NCBI GenBank assembly: GCA_035525785.1
Contig: DATLDQ010000128.1
Coordinates: forward strand, 1 to 20,682
Reading direction: 5' to 3'
Source of the DNA: CADEED01 sp035525785
GTDB taxonomy: Bacteria > Pseudomonadota > Gammaproteobacteria > Steroidobacterales > Steroidobacteraceae
DNA length: 20,682 bases
This document shows positions 7,495-15,484 of this stretch, one piece after another. A program made the position numbers and the translations under genes. Every line of letters starts with the position of its first letter. Within the stretch, counting starts at the first letter, position 1. The notes under the pieces were generated by a model, which saw nothing but the letters and a program-made list of their open reading frames with translations, searched no databases and had not been told where the DNA came from.

Positions 7495-8534
7495 ACGCCG
7501 CCCCGGTCGCCCACGGAAATGTCACGCGCAGGAGCCTGACGATACTGGGGCTCGATCGCAGACTCGTTCCGCTCGCCGGCACGCTGGCCTTGTTCGTCGC
7601 GATGATCATTTTCGGCGCGATGTCGTACAAGGCTTTTCTCGCGCCGCAGGTATTCCTGAACCTCGTCATCGACAACGCGTTCCTGCTCATCGTCGCCGTG
7701 GGCATGACCTTCGTGATCCTCACCGGGGGCATCGATCTGTCGGTGGGCTCGCTGCTCGCGTTGACCACCATGGTCGTGGCGGCGCTCATCGAGAAGGCAC
7801 ATTGGAATCCGTGGCTGGTGATGCTGCTCGTGCTCGCGGGCGGCACGGCGTTCGGCGCCGTGCAGGGCTTCCTCGTGCACCGCTACCGGCTGCAGCCCTT
7901 CATCGTGACGCTGGCGGGCATGTTCGTGGCGCGCGGGCTTTGCTATCTCATCGACACCGAATCCATCCCGGTCTCGAACCCACTGCTGCAGCAACTCGCC
8001 TATGCACGCATTCCCCTCGGGGGCCGCGTGGCCATCTCGAGCGGCGCCATCATCGCCATCGTGACCGTGGCGGTAGCAACCTGGCTCGCGCACGCGACGC
8101 GTTTCGGCCGAACCGTGTACGCCATCGGTGGCAGCGCCAAATCCGCGGCGCTCATGGGCCTGCCGGTCGGTGGAACCCTCGTCCGTGTTTACGCCTTCAG
8201 TGGTTTTTGCGCCGCGCTCGCGGGCCTCGTGATGACGGTGTACATGCTCTCGGGTTACAGCCTGCACGCCGTGGGCCTCGAGCTCGACGCCATCGCCGCG
8301 GTGGTCATCGGCGGTACGCTGCTCACGGGCGGTGTGGGTTACGTGGCCGGCACCGTCGTCGGTGTGCTGATACTCGGCATCATCCAGACGCTGGTGATCT
8401 TCAACGGCACCTTGAGCTCGTGGTGGACGCGCATCGTCGTGGGTATCCTCCTCTTCGTATTCTGCGTTTCCCAGAAGCTCATCGAGAAGCGCGCGTCGCG
8501 CGCAAGCGCGCCATCTTCGGAGAAATCGAAATGA
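7491..8534 (+). CDS. yjfF: Sugar ABC transporter permease (YjfF-like)
   Basis: This 347-residue polytopic membrane protein is the second permease of the heterodimeric channel. It shows the same conserved blocks as its partner: LIVAVGMTFVILTGGIDLSVGSLLAL and LDAIAAVVIGGTLLTGGVGYVAGTVVGVL. The first membrane segment starts near residue 23 and there are about eight to ten in all. The start is GTG 7491, inside the upstream stop (GTGA), with CGGAGAAG centred about eight bases before it. An open frame extends further upstream, but it lies inside the preceding permease gene and lacks membrane character. The C-terminus is short and basic. Its TGA overlaps the epimerase start, continuing the coupled series. 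Confidence 0.87.
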   Translation: MNAAPVAHGNVTRRSLTILGLDRRLVPLAGTLALFVAMIIFGAMSYKAFLAPQVFLNLVIDNAFLLIVAVGMTFVILTGGIDLSVGSLLALTTMVVAALIEKAHWNPWLVMLLVLAGGTAFGAVQGFLVHRYRLQPFIVTLAGMFVARGLCYLIDTESIPVSNPLLQQLAYARIPLGGRVAISSGAIIAIVTVAVATWLAHATRFGRTVYAIGGSAKSAALMGLPVGGTLVRVYAFSGFCAALAGLVMTVYMLSGYSLHAVGLELDAIAAVVIGGTLLTGGVGYVAGTVVGVLILGIIQTLVIFNGTLSSWWTRIVVGILLFVFCVSQKLIEKRASRASAPSSEKSK

Positions 8535-9535
8535 TGCGCTCCTTCGGTCTGCTCGAGGACGGCCGCAGCGTCGAAGCCATCAGCCTGGGCGAGCCGGACG
8601 GCCTGAACGTCGAAGTGCTCACCTATGGCGCCATCCTCAGGCGGTTGAGCTTCCCGGTGCGAGGCGTGCGCCGCGACCTGATCCTGTCTTTCGATCGGCT
8701 CGAGCACTACGAGCGTGATCGCTCGTATGTCGGCCCCATCGTCGGCCGGTTCGGCAATCGCATAGCACGCGGACAGTTCAAGCTCGGCGGCGAGGCGCAC
8801 CAGGTGACCACCAACGAGGGCGCCAACCATCTGCACGGCGGCGCGCTGGGGTTCAGCAAGCGGGTGTGGCGCGTGTTGGACGTCACCGATCAGCATCGCG
8901 TGCTGCTCGGCCTGCTCTCTCCCGCCGGCGAGGAAGGCTACCCTGGCAATGTCGAAGCCAGCATCGAGCTCATCGTCAGCCGCGAGTCGCTGTCGATCCG
9001 GCTGGGTGCGCGCACCGACGCGCCCACGCCCATCAACCTCACCTACCACCCGTACTTCAACGTCACGGGCGATTTTCGTGCGCCGGCCACCGACATGCGG
9101 CTGCGCATCCCCGCCGATCACTATCTACCCGTCGGCCCCGGGCTGATTCCCACGGGCGAGGTCGCACCGGTGGCCGGCACCCCTTTCGACTTCCGGCTGT
9201 CGCGCCGGCTGGCCCCGCCTCCGCCGGATTCGCATCCGCAACTCGAGCTGGGCGGCGGCTACGATCATTGCTGGGTGCTCGCACCGGGCGCGGATTGTTC
9301 CTGCGAACTCACCTCGCCCAACCGTGACCTCACGCTGCGCATGCGCGGGTCCGGCCCGGGCCTGCAGTTCTACAACGGCCAGTTCCTGGCGCGCTCGCAT
9401 CCGCTGCTGGGGAATGGCGTGATCCTCGAGCCACAGGGGCTGCCCGATGCGCCCAATCACCCGGCCTTCCCGAATTCGATCCTTCGCCCGGGCGACAGCT
9501 ATCGCGCCGAGATCGAATATCAAATGTCTGCGTAA
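8531..9535 (+). CDS. galM: Aldose 1-epimerase (GalM-type mutarotase)
   Basis: This 334-residue protein is a galactose-mutarotase-type aldose 1-epimerase, interconverting alpha and beta anomers of free sugars in the cytoplasm. Active-site residues stand out: H100 (NHLHGG), H173 (TYHPYFN) as general acid, D245 (YDHCW) for substrate binding and E300 (LEPQGLPDAPNHP) as base. No signal peptide is present. The start at ATG 8531 overlaps the permease stop and has GGAGA seven bases upstream; a second ATG follows immediately. The open frame continues upstream only as an overlap with the permease gene. In this context it would speed conversion between imported arabinose anomers before the C1 oxidation step. 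Galactose or xylose could also be substrates. Confidence 0.87.
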   Translation: MMRSFGLLEDGRSVEAISLGEPDGLNVEVLTYGAILRRLSFPVRGVRRDLILSFDRLEHYERDRSYVGPIVGRFGNRIARGQFKLGGEAHQVTTNEGANHLHGGALGFSKRVWRVLDVTDQHRVLLGLLSPAGEEGYPGNVEASIELIVSRESLSIRLGARTDAPTPINLTYHPYFNVTGDFRAPATDMRLRIPADHYLPVGPGLIPTGEVAPVAGTPFDFRLSRRLAPPPPDSHPQLELGGGYDHCWVLAPGADCSCELTSPNRDLTLRMRGSGPGLQFYNGQFLARSHPLLGNGVILEPQGLPDAPNHPAFPNSILRPGDSYRAEIEYQMSA

Positions 9536-9610
9536 TCGATACCGGCGCGCACATGGGTACGCGCAGCGACGCTGCCTATACTGGCTGGTCCGTCAAAGAG
9601 GGGTAGAAAA

Positions 9611-11251
9611 ATGAATCGCACGTCGCGCCGCCGCTTCCTCAAACAAGCCGGTCTTGCCGGCGCCGGTCTCGCCGCCTCGTCCGTCTTCGCGCTGCCTAGC
9701 TACTCGCAGACCACGGGCCGCGTCGCGCGCGCACGGCTCGGTCTCATCGACCCGCGACCGGATTTCAACCGCCGCCTGTTCGGCGCCTTCCTCGAACACC
9801 TGGGACGCGCGGTGTACTCCGGCGTGTACGAGCCGGGCTCGCCGCTGGCCGACAAGCGCGGCTTCCGCACCGACACGCTGCGCGAGGTCAAGAACCTCGC
9901 CGTGCCCATCATCCGCTACCCCGGCGGCAACATGGTCTCGGGCTACAACTGGTGGGACGGCGTGGGTCCGAAAAAGAACCGCCCCACGGTGCTCGAACGC
10001 GCCTGGAACCAGATCGAGACCAACCAGTTCGGCACCAACGATTTCATGGACTGGGCCAAGGCCGTGGGCACCGAGCCGTTGCTCGGCTTCAATCTCGGCA
10101 CCGGCACGTCCGAGATGGCCGTCGCCTACATCGAGTACTGCAACTATGCCCGCGGCACGAAGTGGAGCGACCTGCGACGCTCGCATGGCTACGAGCAGCC
10201 TCACAAGGTGAAGTACTGGTGTCTCGGCAACGAGATGGACGGCCCCTGGCAGATGGGCCGCCTCACCGCCCGCGAGTACGGCCGCAAGGCGCGCGACATC
10301 GCGCAGCAGGCACGCGTGATCGACCCGGACGTGAGCCTCATCGCCTGCGGTTCGAGCAACACGATCCTGCCTACCTACCTGACCTGGGACCGCGAGGTGC
10401 TCGAAGAGTGCTACGACATGGTGGACGGCATCTCGCTGCACAACTACTTCGGTAACGAGCCGGAGCTCACCGGAGGCAAGTCCGAGCGATTCCTCGCGAG
10501 CAACCTCGACATGGAGCGGCAGATCCAGGAGATCACCGCCGTCGCCGACTACGTGCAGGGCCTGTATCGCTCACCCAAGAAGCTGTGGCTGAGCTTCGAC
10601 GAGTGGAACGTGTGGTATCGCGCGCGCTCGAAGGAACATCTCGACGGCAAGGGCACGTATGCGCCGCACCTGCTCGAAGAGGTCTACAACCTCGAGGACG
10701 CGCTGCTGACCGGCGGCTTCCTCAACACGTTGATGCGCCAGAGCGACCGCGTGCACCTCGCCTGCCTCGCGCAGATCGTCAACGTGATCGCGCCGCTCGT
10801 GACCAACGACAAGGGCATCCTGCGACAGAGCATCTTCTTCCCCTACCAGATGGCGCTGAAGTACGCCCACGGGCGCATGCTGGATATCCAGGTGGAAAGC
10901 GAAACCTACCCCATCCGTGCCGCGGGGCTGCGCGCGGACTTCGCGCGTGACGAGGAAGTGCCCTTCCTCGACGTGGTCGCGACCTACGACGCCGCAAACA
11001 AGCGCGTGGCGGTGTTCGCGCTCAATCGCGATCTTTCGAACGAGCGCGAGCTGTCGCTCGACTTCGAGGACATCACGCCCACGAGCGTGGTTGCGTGCGA
11101 AACGGTCACGGGCCCGGATCTCAAGGCGTTCAACACATTCGATGCGCCGAACAAGGTGGGCGTGCAGAGGCTCGACGTGGGCACGGCGGGCGGCAAGATG
11201 TCGGTGAAGCTGCCCGCGCGCTCGTACACCGTGGTACAGCTTTCGGTCTGA
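9611..11251 (+). CDS. Tat-exported alpha-L-arabinofuranosidase, GH51
   Basis: This 546-residue protein is a GH51 retaining alpha-L-arabinofuranosidase, which removes terminal alpha-L-arabinofuranose from arabinan, arabinoxylan or arabinogalactan fragments. The N-terminus has a textbook Tat signal, TSRRRFLKQAG, then a hydrophobic stretch and a likely cleavage near residue 33. The catalytic barrel includes RYPGGNMVSGYNW (102-114), the acid/base E208 in CLGNEMDG and the nucleophile E331 in SFDEWNVWYR; H277 in SLHNYF is the conserved barrel histidine. The C-terminal part from about 440 is the usual beta sandwich. A strong ribosome site GAGGGG lies seven bases before ATG 9611. A 75-base gap separates it from the epimerase gene, including TATACT at 9577-9582, so an internal promoter is possible. 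Periplasmic action is inferred from the signal. Confidence 0.88.
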   Translation: MNRTSRRRFLKQAGLAGAGLAASSVFALPSYSQTTGRVARARLGLIDPRPDFNRRLFGAFLEHLGRAVYSGVYEPGSPLADKRGFRTDTLREVKNLAVPIIRYPGGNMVSGYNWWDGVGPKKNRPTVLERAWNQIETNQFGTNDFMDWAKAVGTEPLLGFNLGTGTSEMAVAYIEYCNYARGTKWSDLRRSHGYEQPHKVKYWCLGNEMDGPWQMGRLTAREYGRKARDIAQQARVIDPDVSLIACGSSNTILPTYLTWDREVLEECYDMVDGISLHNYFGNEPELTGGKSERFLASNLDMERQIQEITAVADYVQGLYRSPKKLWLSFDEWNVWYRARSKEHLDGKGTYAPHLLEEVYNLEDALLTGGFLNTLMRQSDRVHLACLAQIVNVIAPLVTNDKGILRQSIFFPYQMALKYAHGRMLDIQVESETYPIRAAGLRADFARDEEVPFLDVVATYDAANKRVAVFALNRDLSNERELSLDFEDITPTSVVACETVTGPDLKAFNTFDAPNKVGVQRLDVGTAGGKMSVKLPARSYTVVQLSV

Positions 11252-11262
11252 GGTCGGCTTCG

Positions 11263-13185
11263 ATGTCTAACCACTCGCGTCGGGATGCCATGAAACTGCT
11301 CGGCGCGGGCGCGGCCACCACGCTCAGCGGTCTCTCCACCGCGCATGCCGCGACCTCGATGCCGAGCCCTCCCGGCGAGCGGTACTTCAGGCTCACCGAC
11401 GTGCGCCTGAAGCCAGGCCCTTTCCTCGACGCGCAGAAGCTCGATGAGGCCTATCTTCTGCGGCTCGAGCCCGATCGCATGCTGGCCAATTTCCGCACGA
11501 ACGCCGGCCTCGAGCCCAGAGCTCCGGTATACGGGGGCTGGGAATCGGTCGAACCCTGGATCTGGATCCGCTGCCACGGTCATACGCTGGGCCACTACCT
11601 CACGGCTGCCTCGTGCATGTACGAGAGCACGGAAGACACGCGATTCGCGGATCGCGTGGCGTACATCGTCGTCGAGCTCATGCAGTGCCAGAAGAAGACC
11701 GGCGGCTGGCTCACGGCATTTCCGGACGGAGTCGCGCCGCTCACCGACAGCCTCGCCGGCAAGGAATTCGCGGGCGTCCCCTGGTACACCACGCACAAGG
11801 TGCTGGCAGGGCTGCGCGATGCGTGGCTGCACACGGGTCTGAAAAACGCGCTCGACGTGGCGGTGCGCTTCGCCGACTGGATAGACCGCGCCTGCGCGGA
11901 CGTGCCCGAGGACCGCTTCCAGAAAATGCTCGACCGTGAGCATGGCGGCATGAACGAGGTGCTGGCCGACCTCTCCGCGCTGACCGGCGACCGGCGATAC
12001 GAGAAGCTCGCCATGCGCTTCTGCCACCACGCCATCCTCGCTCCTCTGGCGCGAGGGGAAGACCGGCTCGACGGTTTGCACGCGAACACGCAGATCCCCA
12101 AGGTCATCGGCTTCAGCCGGCTGGCGGATCTCACGGGCAAGCCCGAGTACCGGCGATCCGCGGACTATTTCTGGGAAGCCGTGACCACCCAGCGCAGCTT
12201 CGCCACCGGCGGACACGGCGACGTCGAGCACTTCTTTCCAAAGAACGAGTTCGCGAAGCATGTCGAGTCGGGCAAGACCATGGAGACCTGCTGCACGCAC
12301 AACATGCTGCGGCTCACGCGGTCGTTGTACGGACGGTCACCCGCCGCCGACTACTACGACTACTTCGAGCGCGCGCTGTTCAACGGCATCCTCGCCTCGC
12401 AGGACCCCGAGAGCGGCATGAATACCTACTTTCAGTCGACGCGCCCGGGCTATGTGCGCCTGTATCACACGCCGTTCGATTCATTCTGGTGTTGCACGGG
12501 GTCGGGGCTCGAGAACCATGCGCGGTATGGGGAAGCCATATATGCGCGAGATCGCGATACGCTGTTCGTCAACCTGTTCATCGCGTCGACGCTGCAATGG
12601 CGCGAAGCAGGTGTCGTCGTCGAGCAGGACACGAGATTCCCCGACAGCGACACCACGCGGCTGACGATCCGCGCTGAGAAGGCACGAGAGTTCACGCTAT
12701 CCATACGGCAGCCGGCCTGGTGCCCCGCCATGCCCGTGACAGTGAACGGAAGCCGGACGGTCGTCAGTCGCAAGCCGGGTCGCTATCACCAGCTGCGGCG
12801 CAGATTCCATCCGGGCGACGTCATCGAGGTACGCATACCGATGAGCTTGCGGCTCGAGACTTTGCCGAATTCGCTCGACCAGGCAGCGCTCGTGTATGGC
12901 CCCATCGTGCTCGCCGGTCGCCTGGGCACCGAGGGTCTGAAACCAGGTTCACAACTCATCGTCAATGAGCGCGAATCGGGCAACATGCTCCAGGCCGACG
13001 TGAAAGTGCCGCGGTGGACACAACCGCTCGAGGCGCTGTTGACCCATACCACTCGCACGAATCCGGACAAGCTCGAGTTCCGCACTTCTGGGTTCGCAGA
13101 AGACACGAGCGTCGATCTCATCCCATGGTTCCGCCTCACGCATGAGCGTTACAACCTCTACTGGCGCGCGCGCGATTCCTCCTGA
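11263..13185 (+). CDS. Tat-type exported beta-L-arabinofuranosidase, GH127
   Basis: This 640-residue protein matches the GH127 (former DUF1680) beta-L-arabinofuranosidases. It has an alpha/alpha-barrel part at about 40-430 and C-terminal beta domains. The family uses a zinc-bound cysteine nucleophile. The ligand set is visible as E341-T-C343 (METCCTHNM) and C410-C411 (FWCCTGSG), C410 being the expected nucleophile by comparison with HypBA1. E322 in GGHGDVEHF is a candidate acid/base residue. The N-terminus has a twin-arginine motif SRRDAMK and an AHA-A cleavage site near residue 29, weaker than the GH51 signal. ATG 11263 lies 11 bases after the GH51 stop, with GAGG nine bases before it; the longer open frame upstream overlaps GH51 and is not real. 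The 3' end overlaps the convergent gene by 28 bases. Other arabinosidase-like activities exist in related families. Confidence 0.83.
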   Translation: MSNHSRRDAMKLLGAGAATTLSGLSTAHAATSMPSPPGERYFRLTDVRLKPGPFLDAQKLDEAYLLRLEPDRMLANFRTNAGLEPRAPVYGGWESVEPWIWIRCHGHTLGHYLTAASCMYESTEDTRFADRVAYIVVELMQCQKKTGGWLTAFPDGVAPLTDSLAGKEFAGVPWYTTHKVLAGLRDAWLHTGLKNALDVAVRFADWIDRACADVPEDRFQKMLDREHGGMNEVLADLSALTGDRRYEKLAMRFCHHAILAPLARGEDRLDGLHANTQIPKVIGFSRLADLTGKPEYRRSADYFWEAVTTQRSFATGGHGDVEHFFPKNEFAKHVESGKTMETCCTHNMLRLTRSLYGRSPAADYYDYFERALFNGILASQDPESGMNTYFQSTRPGYVRLYHTPFDSFWCCTGSGLENHARYGEAIYARDRDTLFVNLFIASTLQWREAGVVVEQDTRFPDSDTTRLTIRAEKAREFTLSIRQPAWCPAMPVTVNGSRTVVSRKPGRYHQLRRRFHPGDVIEVRIPMSLRLETLPNSLDQAALVYGPIVLAGRLGTEGLKPGSQLIVNERESGNMLQADVKVPRWTQPLEALLTHTTRTNPDKLEFRTSGFAEDTSVDLIPWFRLTHERYNLYWRARDSS

Positions 13186-14249
13186 ACGCCGCCGATCGCC
13201 GCGGCGCGCGCGATCTTCTCTCGTGCCTCCTGCTCGTCACCCGCCGTCGCCTCGCGCGGCTGCTCGTTGACGACGGGCGCGGCCGCCGTGAGGACCAGGC
13301 GTGCAAACACCGGGAAATGGTCGGAACCCACATGAGGCAGCACCGCGAAAGTCTCGACCTGGAAATGGCTTGAAACAAACGCGTGGTCCACGGGGAACCT
13401 TATCAAGGGCCAATTCGCATTGAAGGTGCTGTAGAGGCCGCGGCCGATGCGCAGGTCGAGCAGACCGCTGATCTTCTGGAAGAGCCCATTGGTGTGCGAC
13501 CAAGCCACGTCGTTGAGATCGCCGACGACCAGACTCGGGCCGTCCCGGCCCTTGAGCTCCTCCGCCACGAGAAGCAGCTCGGCGTCGCGCTCGGTGCTGC
13601 GCGTGCTCTCTCCCGGCACCGGCGGTCGTGGATGCAGGCAGCGCAGGTTCACGACATCGTTGGAACGCAGTCGCAACCCCGTGTCGATGGACGGCACGTC
13701 GTCCTGCACCAGCGTGCGGATTTGCGGATCGACCAATGGCAGCCGGCTGTACAGCAGCATGCCGTAGGTATTCGCCTGGGGTCTCTTCAGGCACTCGGGA
13801 TGCGAGCGCTCGAATTCGCGCAACTCCTGCTCCCACCAGCTGTCCGTCTCGACGGCCAGGATGACGTCGGGATCGTACCGGTGGATCAGCGCGCGCAGCT
13901 TCGAGCTGTCTCGATTGGTCATGAGCACGTTCGAGATGAGCACACTGAGGCTTCGTGCGGGGTCCGGCGACGTGATGCGCCGGACCTGCTTCCGATGCAG
14001 CGGCGTGTACGGCCACATGCGCACCAGCTGATAGCCGAGACAGAGGGCCAGCACCCCGAAAAACACGTGGTCCGCGGCATCCGGGTCCTTGCGCATCCAG
14101 AGGTACACGATGAACACCGTGGCGGAGACCGCCGTGATCTGCAGGCGTGGAAAATCGAGGACACGCACGGCCCAATGATCGGAGCGAATGAGAGGGACCA
14201 GTGTGGCGGCCACCATGAGCCAGCCGAGGATCGCGATCGAAGCTGTCAA
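13158..14249 (-). CDS. Membrane-anchored endonuclease/exonuclease/phosphatase family protein
   Basis: This 363-residue protein has two to three N-terminal membrane segments (about 4-21, 35-52 and 62-79) and then an EEP-fold domain, a metal-dependent phosphodiesterase/nuclease fold. Catalytic landmarks run in the expected order: N107 (ISNVLMTN), E134 (AVETD), H206 (LHPRPP), D244/N246 (VVGDLND), D288-H289 (VDHAF) and D310-H311 (SDHFPV). The catalytic part should face the periplasm if three segments are used. The start is TTG 14249, supported by AAGGGGA about five bases upstream. Family members with this layout have mostly unknown substrates; extracellular DNA, phospholipid or nucleotide are all possible. 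It is convergent with the arabinose genes and divergent from the chemosensory operon, so a functional tie to either is not evident. Confidence 0.78.
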   Translation of the reverse strand: MTASIAILGWLMVAATLVPLIRSDHWAVRVLDFPRLQITAVSATVFIVYLWMRKDPDAADHVFFGVLALCLGYQLVRMWPYTPLHRKQVRRITSPDPARSLSVLISNVLMTNRDSSKLRALIHRYDPDVILAVETDSWWEQELREFERSHPECLKRPQANTYGMLLYSRLPLVDPQIRTLVQDDVPSIDTGLRLRSNDVVNLRCLHPRPPVPGESTRSTERDAELLLVAEELKGRDGPSLVVGDLNDVAWSHTNGLFQKISGLLDLRIGRGLYSTFNANWPLIRFPVDHAFVSSHFQVETFAVLPHVGSDHFPVFARLVLTAAAPVVNEQPREATAGDEQEAREKIARAAAIGGVQEESRARQ

Positions 14250-14568
14250 TCTTCCCCTTGCTCCTTCGTGAGTGCTCGAACCCGGGGATGATGTCCCGGC
14301 GCAACCCCACCGGGACCCGGATTCGTTTCCGACCGCTCGTCAGCCGACTCCGGGGGGCCGATGCCATGACCCGGCGTTTCCGTCTGCCCGTAAGGCCCCG
14401 ACCCCGGGGAAACTGCGAGCAAAGCGCGAACTGCACCCCCTCCCGGGGGAACCCTGTGTGACCCCCGTCACCGTCGTTTTGTCACATTCCCGCCAAGATT
14501 CCCTCGTGCCAATGGGAGAAGAACCGTCCGAAAGGGTCGGCGGGGCCCCATTTGCGTGGAGGACTGTC
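14250..14568. other. Non-coding divergent region with GC-rich dyads
   Basis: This is the only gap over 300 bases. It separates the EEP gene from the chemosensory operon and must hold promoters for both. Visible elements are a 7-base inverted repeat GTCCCGG/CCGGGAC (14293-14316, 10-base loop), a CCCCGGGG palindrome (14402-14409), a CCCCC/GGGGG hairpin (14436-14449) and a CRP-like dyad (14457-14472). The string CCCGGGGA or a one-base variant occurs three times. An open frame covers part of it in line with the response regulator, but the encoded stretch is low-complexity and shows no domain. No RNA gene was recognised. Confidence 0.5.
14457..14472. promoter_or_regulatory. CRP/Vfr-like palindromic site
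   Basis: TGTGA-N6-TCACC matches nine of ten core positions of the CRP-family consensus TGTGA-N6-TCACA. Another GTCACA lies at 14481-14486. The site is 97 bases ahead of the response-regulator start, a suitable distance for an activator. In Pseudomonas the CRP homologue Vfr controls twitching and virulence genes. No confident -35/-10 pair was found, so binding is an inference from sequence alone. Confidence 0.4.
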
Positions 14569-14937
14569 TTGGCCATTCAAAAGGTATTGATCGTCGACGA
14601 CGCGCGCCCGGATCTCATGAATCTCGAGAAGATCGTGAGTGGCGCTGGCTACACCACTCTTACCGCGACGAACGGCCAGCAAGCCGTCGAGATCTCCAAG
14701 TCGCAGCTCCCCGACGTCATCCTCATGGACGTCAACATGGACCAGATGGATGGCTTCGCCGCGACGCGCGCGATCGGCGGCGAGCCCACTACCAAGGGCA
14801 TCCCCGTGGTCCTGGTCACCAGCAAGAACCAGAAAGCCGATCGCGTGTGGGCGCAGATGCTCGGCGTGAAGGGCTACGTCACCAAGCCGTACACACCCGA
14901 CCAGATACTCGGCGCGATCGCGGCGCTGAAGCAATGA
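14569..14937 (+). CDS. pilH: PilH-like single-domain response regulator
   Basis: This 122-residue protein is a lone receiver domain of the CheY/PilH type. It has the acidic pocket D10-D11 (LIVDD), phospho-acceptor D54 (LMDVNM), T84 (LVTS) and K106 (VTKPY). The DRVW segment at 91-94 and the short length resemble PilH/PilG of Pil/Chp systems, where receivers act on the type IV pilus motors or as phosphate sinks. The start is TTG 14569, fixed by GGAGG six bases upstream. A longer in-frame reading exists, but it adds about 99 residues without domain character. It opens the chemosensory operon, 23 bases before the adaptor gene. PilG is the main alternative, and only one such receiver gene is present here. 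Confidence 0.8.
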   Translation: MAIQKVLIVDDARPDLMNLEKIVSGAGYTTLTATNGQQAVEISKSQLPDVILMDVNMDQMDGFAATRAIGGEPTTKGIPVVLVTSKNQKADRVWAQMLGVKGYVTKPYTPDQILGAIAALKQ

Positions 14938-14960
14938 ACCCACGCTGATCACGGACTCAC

Positions 14961-15482
14961 TTGAACGCCACCTATCCACTGCCGATCGTCGGACTGCCGC
15001 CGCTCCCGCCGGAGCTGGCGAAGCTGCTCGGCGCGCAGGCGCCCGCGGAAGCCGCGCCGGACGACATCGTCCGCCAGGCATTCCGCATCGGGCAGATGCG
15101 CCTGCTCGCGCCGTTCACGAAGGCCAGCGAGCTCGTGGAAATGCCGTCGGTCTATCCACTGCCGCGCATGCCGGCGAACCTGCTCGGGCTCGTGAACCTG
15201 CACGGACGCATCGTGCCGCTGTTCGACCTCGCCGAGCTGTTCGAGACGCAGCACCTGCCGCGCGAGAAGCGCATGGTGCTGGTCTTCGGCCACGGCAATG
15301 ATGCGGCGGCCGTGGTCATCGACGGGCTCCCGCGGCGCCTGGTCTTCAAACCCGAACACCAGATCATCACGCCCTCGCTGCCGGCCAGGGCGGCCGATGC
15401 CGCCGTCGCCACCTACCTCCAAGGACCGGAGGCCTGGTTCGAATTCGATTTCGCGTTACTCCTCGAACAACTCGTGAGCTAG
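14961..15482 (+). CDS. pilI: PilI-like CheW adaptor protein
   Basis: This 173-residue protein is a CheW-domain adaptor that would couple the PilJ-like receptor to the ChpA-like kinase at the inner membrane. The CheW fold spans about residues 38-172, with the characteristic segment LGLVNLHGRIVPLFDLAELF near 75-94. The Pro-rich N-terminal 30 residues are variable, as in other PilI proteins. The start is TTG 14961. An in-frame TGA at 14946 limits any extension, and no ATG occurs before residue 46, inside the domain. The ribosome site is weak, so coupling to the upstream regulator is possible. It ends two bases before the receptor ATG. Position in the order regulator, adaptor, receptor, kinase supports PilI over a general CheW. 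Confidence 0.82.
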   Translation: MNATYPLPIVGLPPLPPELAKLLGAQAPAEAAPDDIVRQAFRIGQMRLLAPFTKASELVEMPSVYPLPRMPANLLGLVNLHGRIVPLFDLAELFETQHLPREKRMVLVFGHGNDAAAVVIDGLPRRLVFKPEHQIITPSLPARAADAAVATYLQGPEAWFEFDFALLLEQLVS

Positions 15483-15484
15483 TC

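Noticed and set aside
7802..8530. Long N-terminal extension of the epimerase frame
   Set aside because: It is out of frame within the YjfF-like permease gene and gives an Arg/His-rich string. ATG 8531 with GGAGA upstream matches GalM length.
1751..9544. TCGATAC strings near 1751, 2861 and 9537 as a shared operator
   Set aside because: The same 7-mer also occurs inside the kinase gene near 20131, and a few copies are expected by chance in 20 kb. Flanks do not align beyond the core.
9563..9575. GCAGC-GAC-GCTGC hairpin before the GH51 gene as a terminator
   Set aside because: The stem is only five bases and no T-run follows. It was not strong enough to list as a feature.
14272..14568. In-frame 99-residue extension of the response regulator
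   Set aside because: It is Pro/Arg-rich and contains the palindromic promoter elements. GGAGG before TTG 14569 marks the true start.
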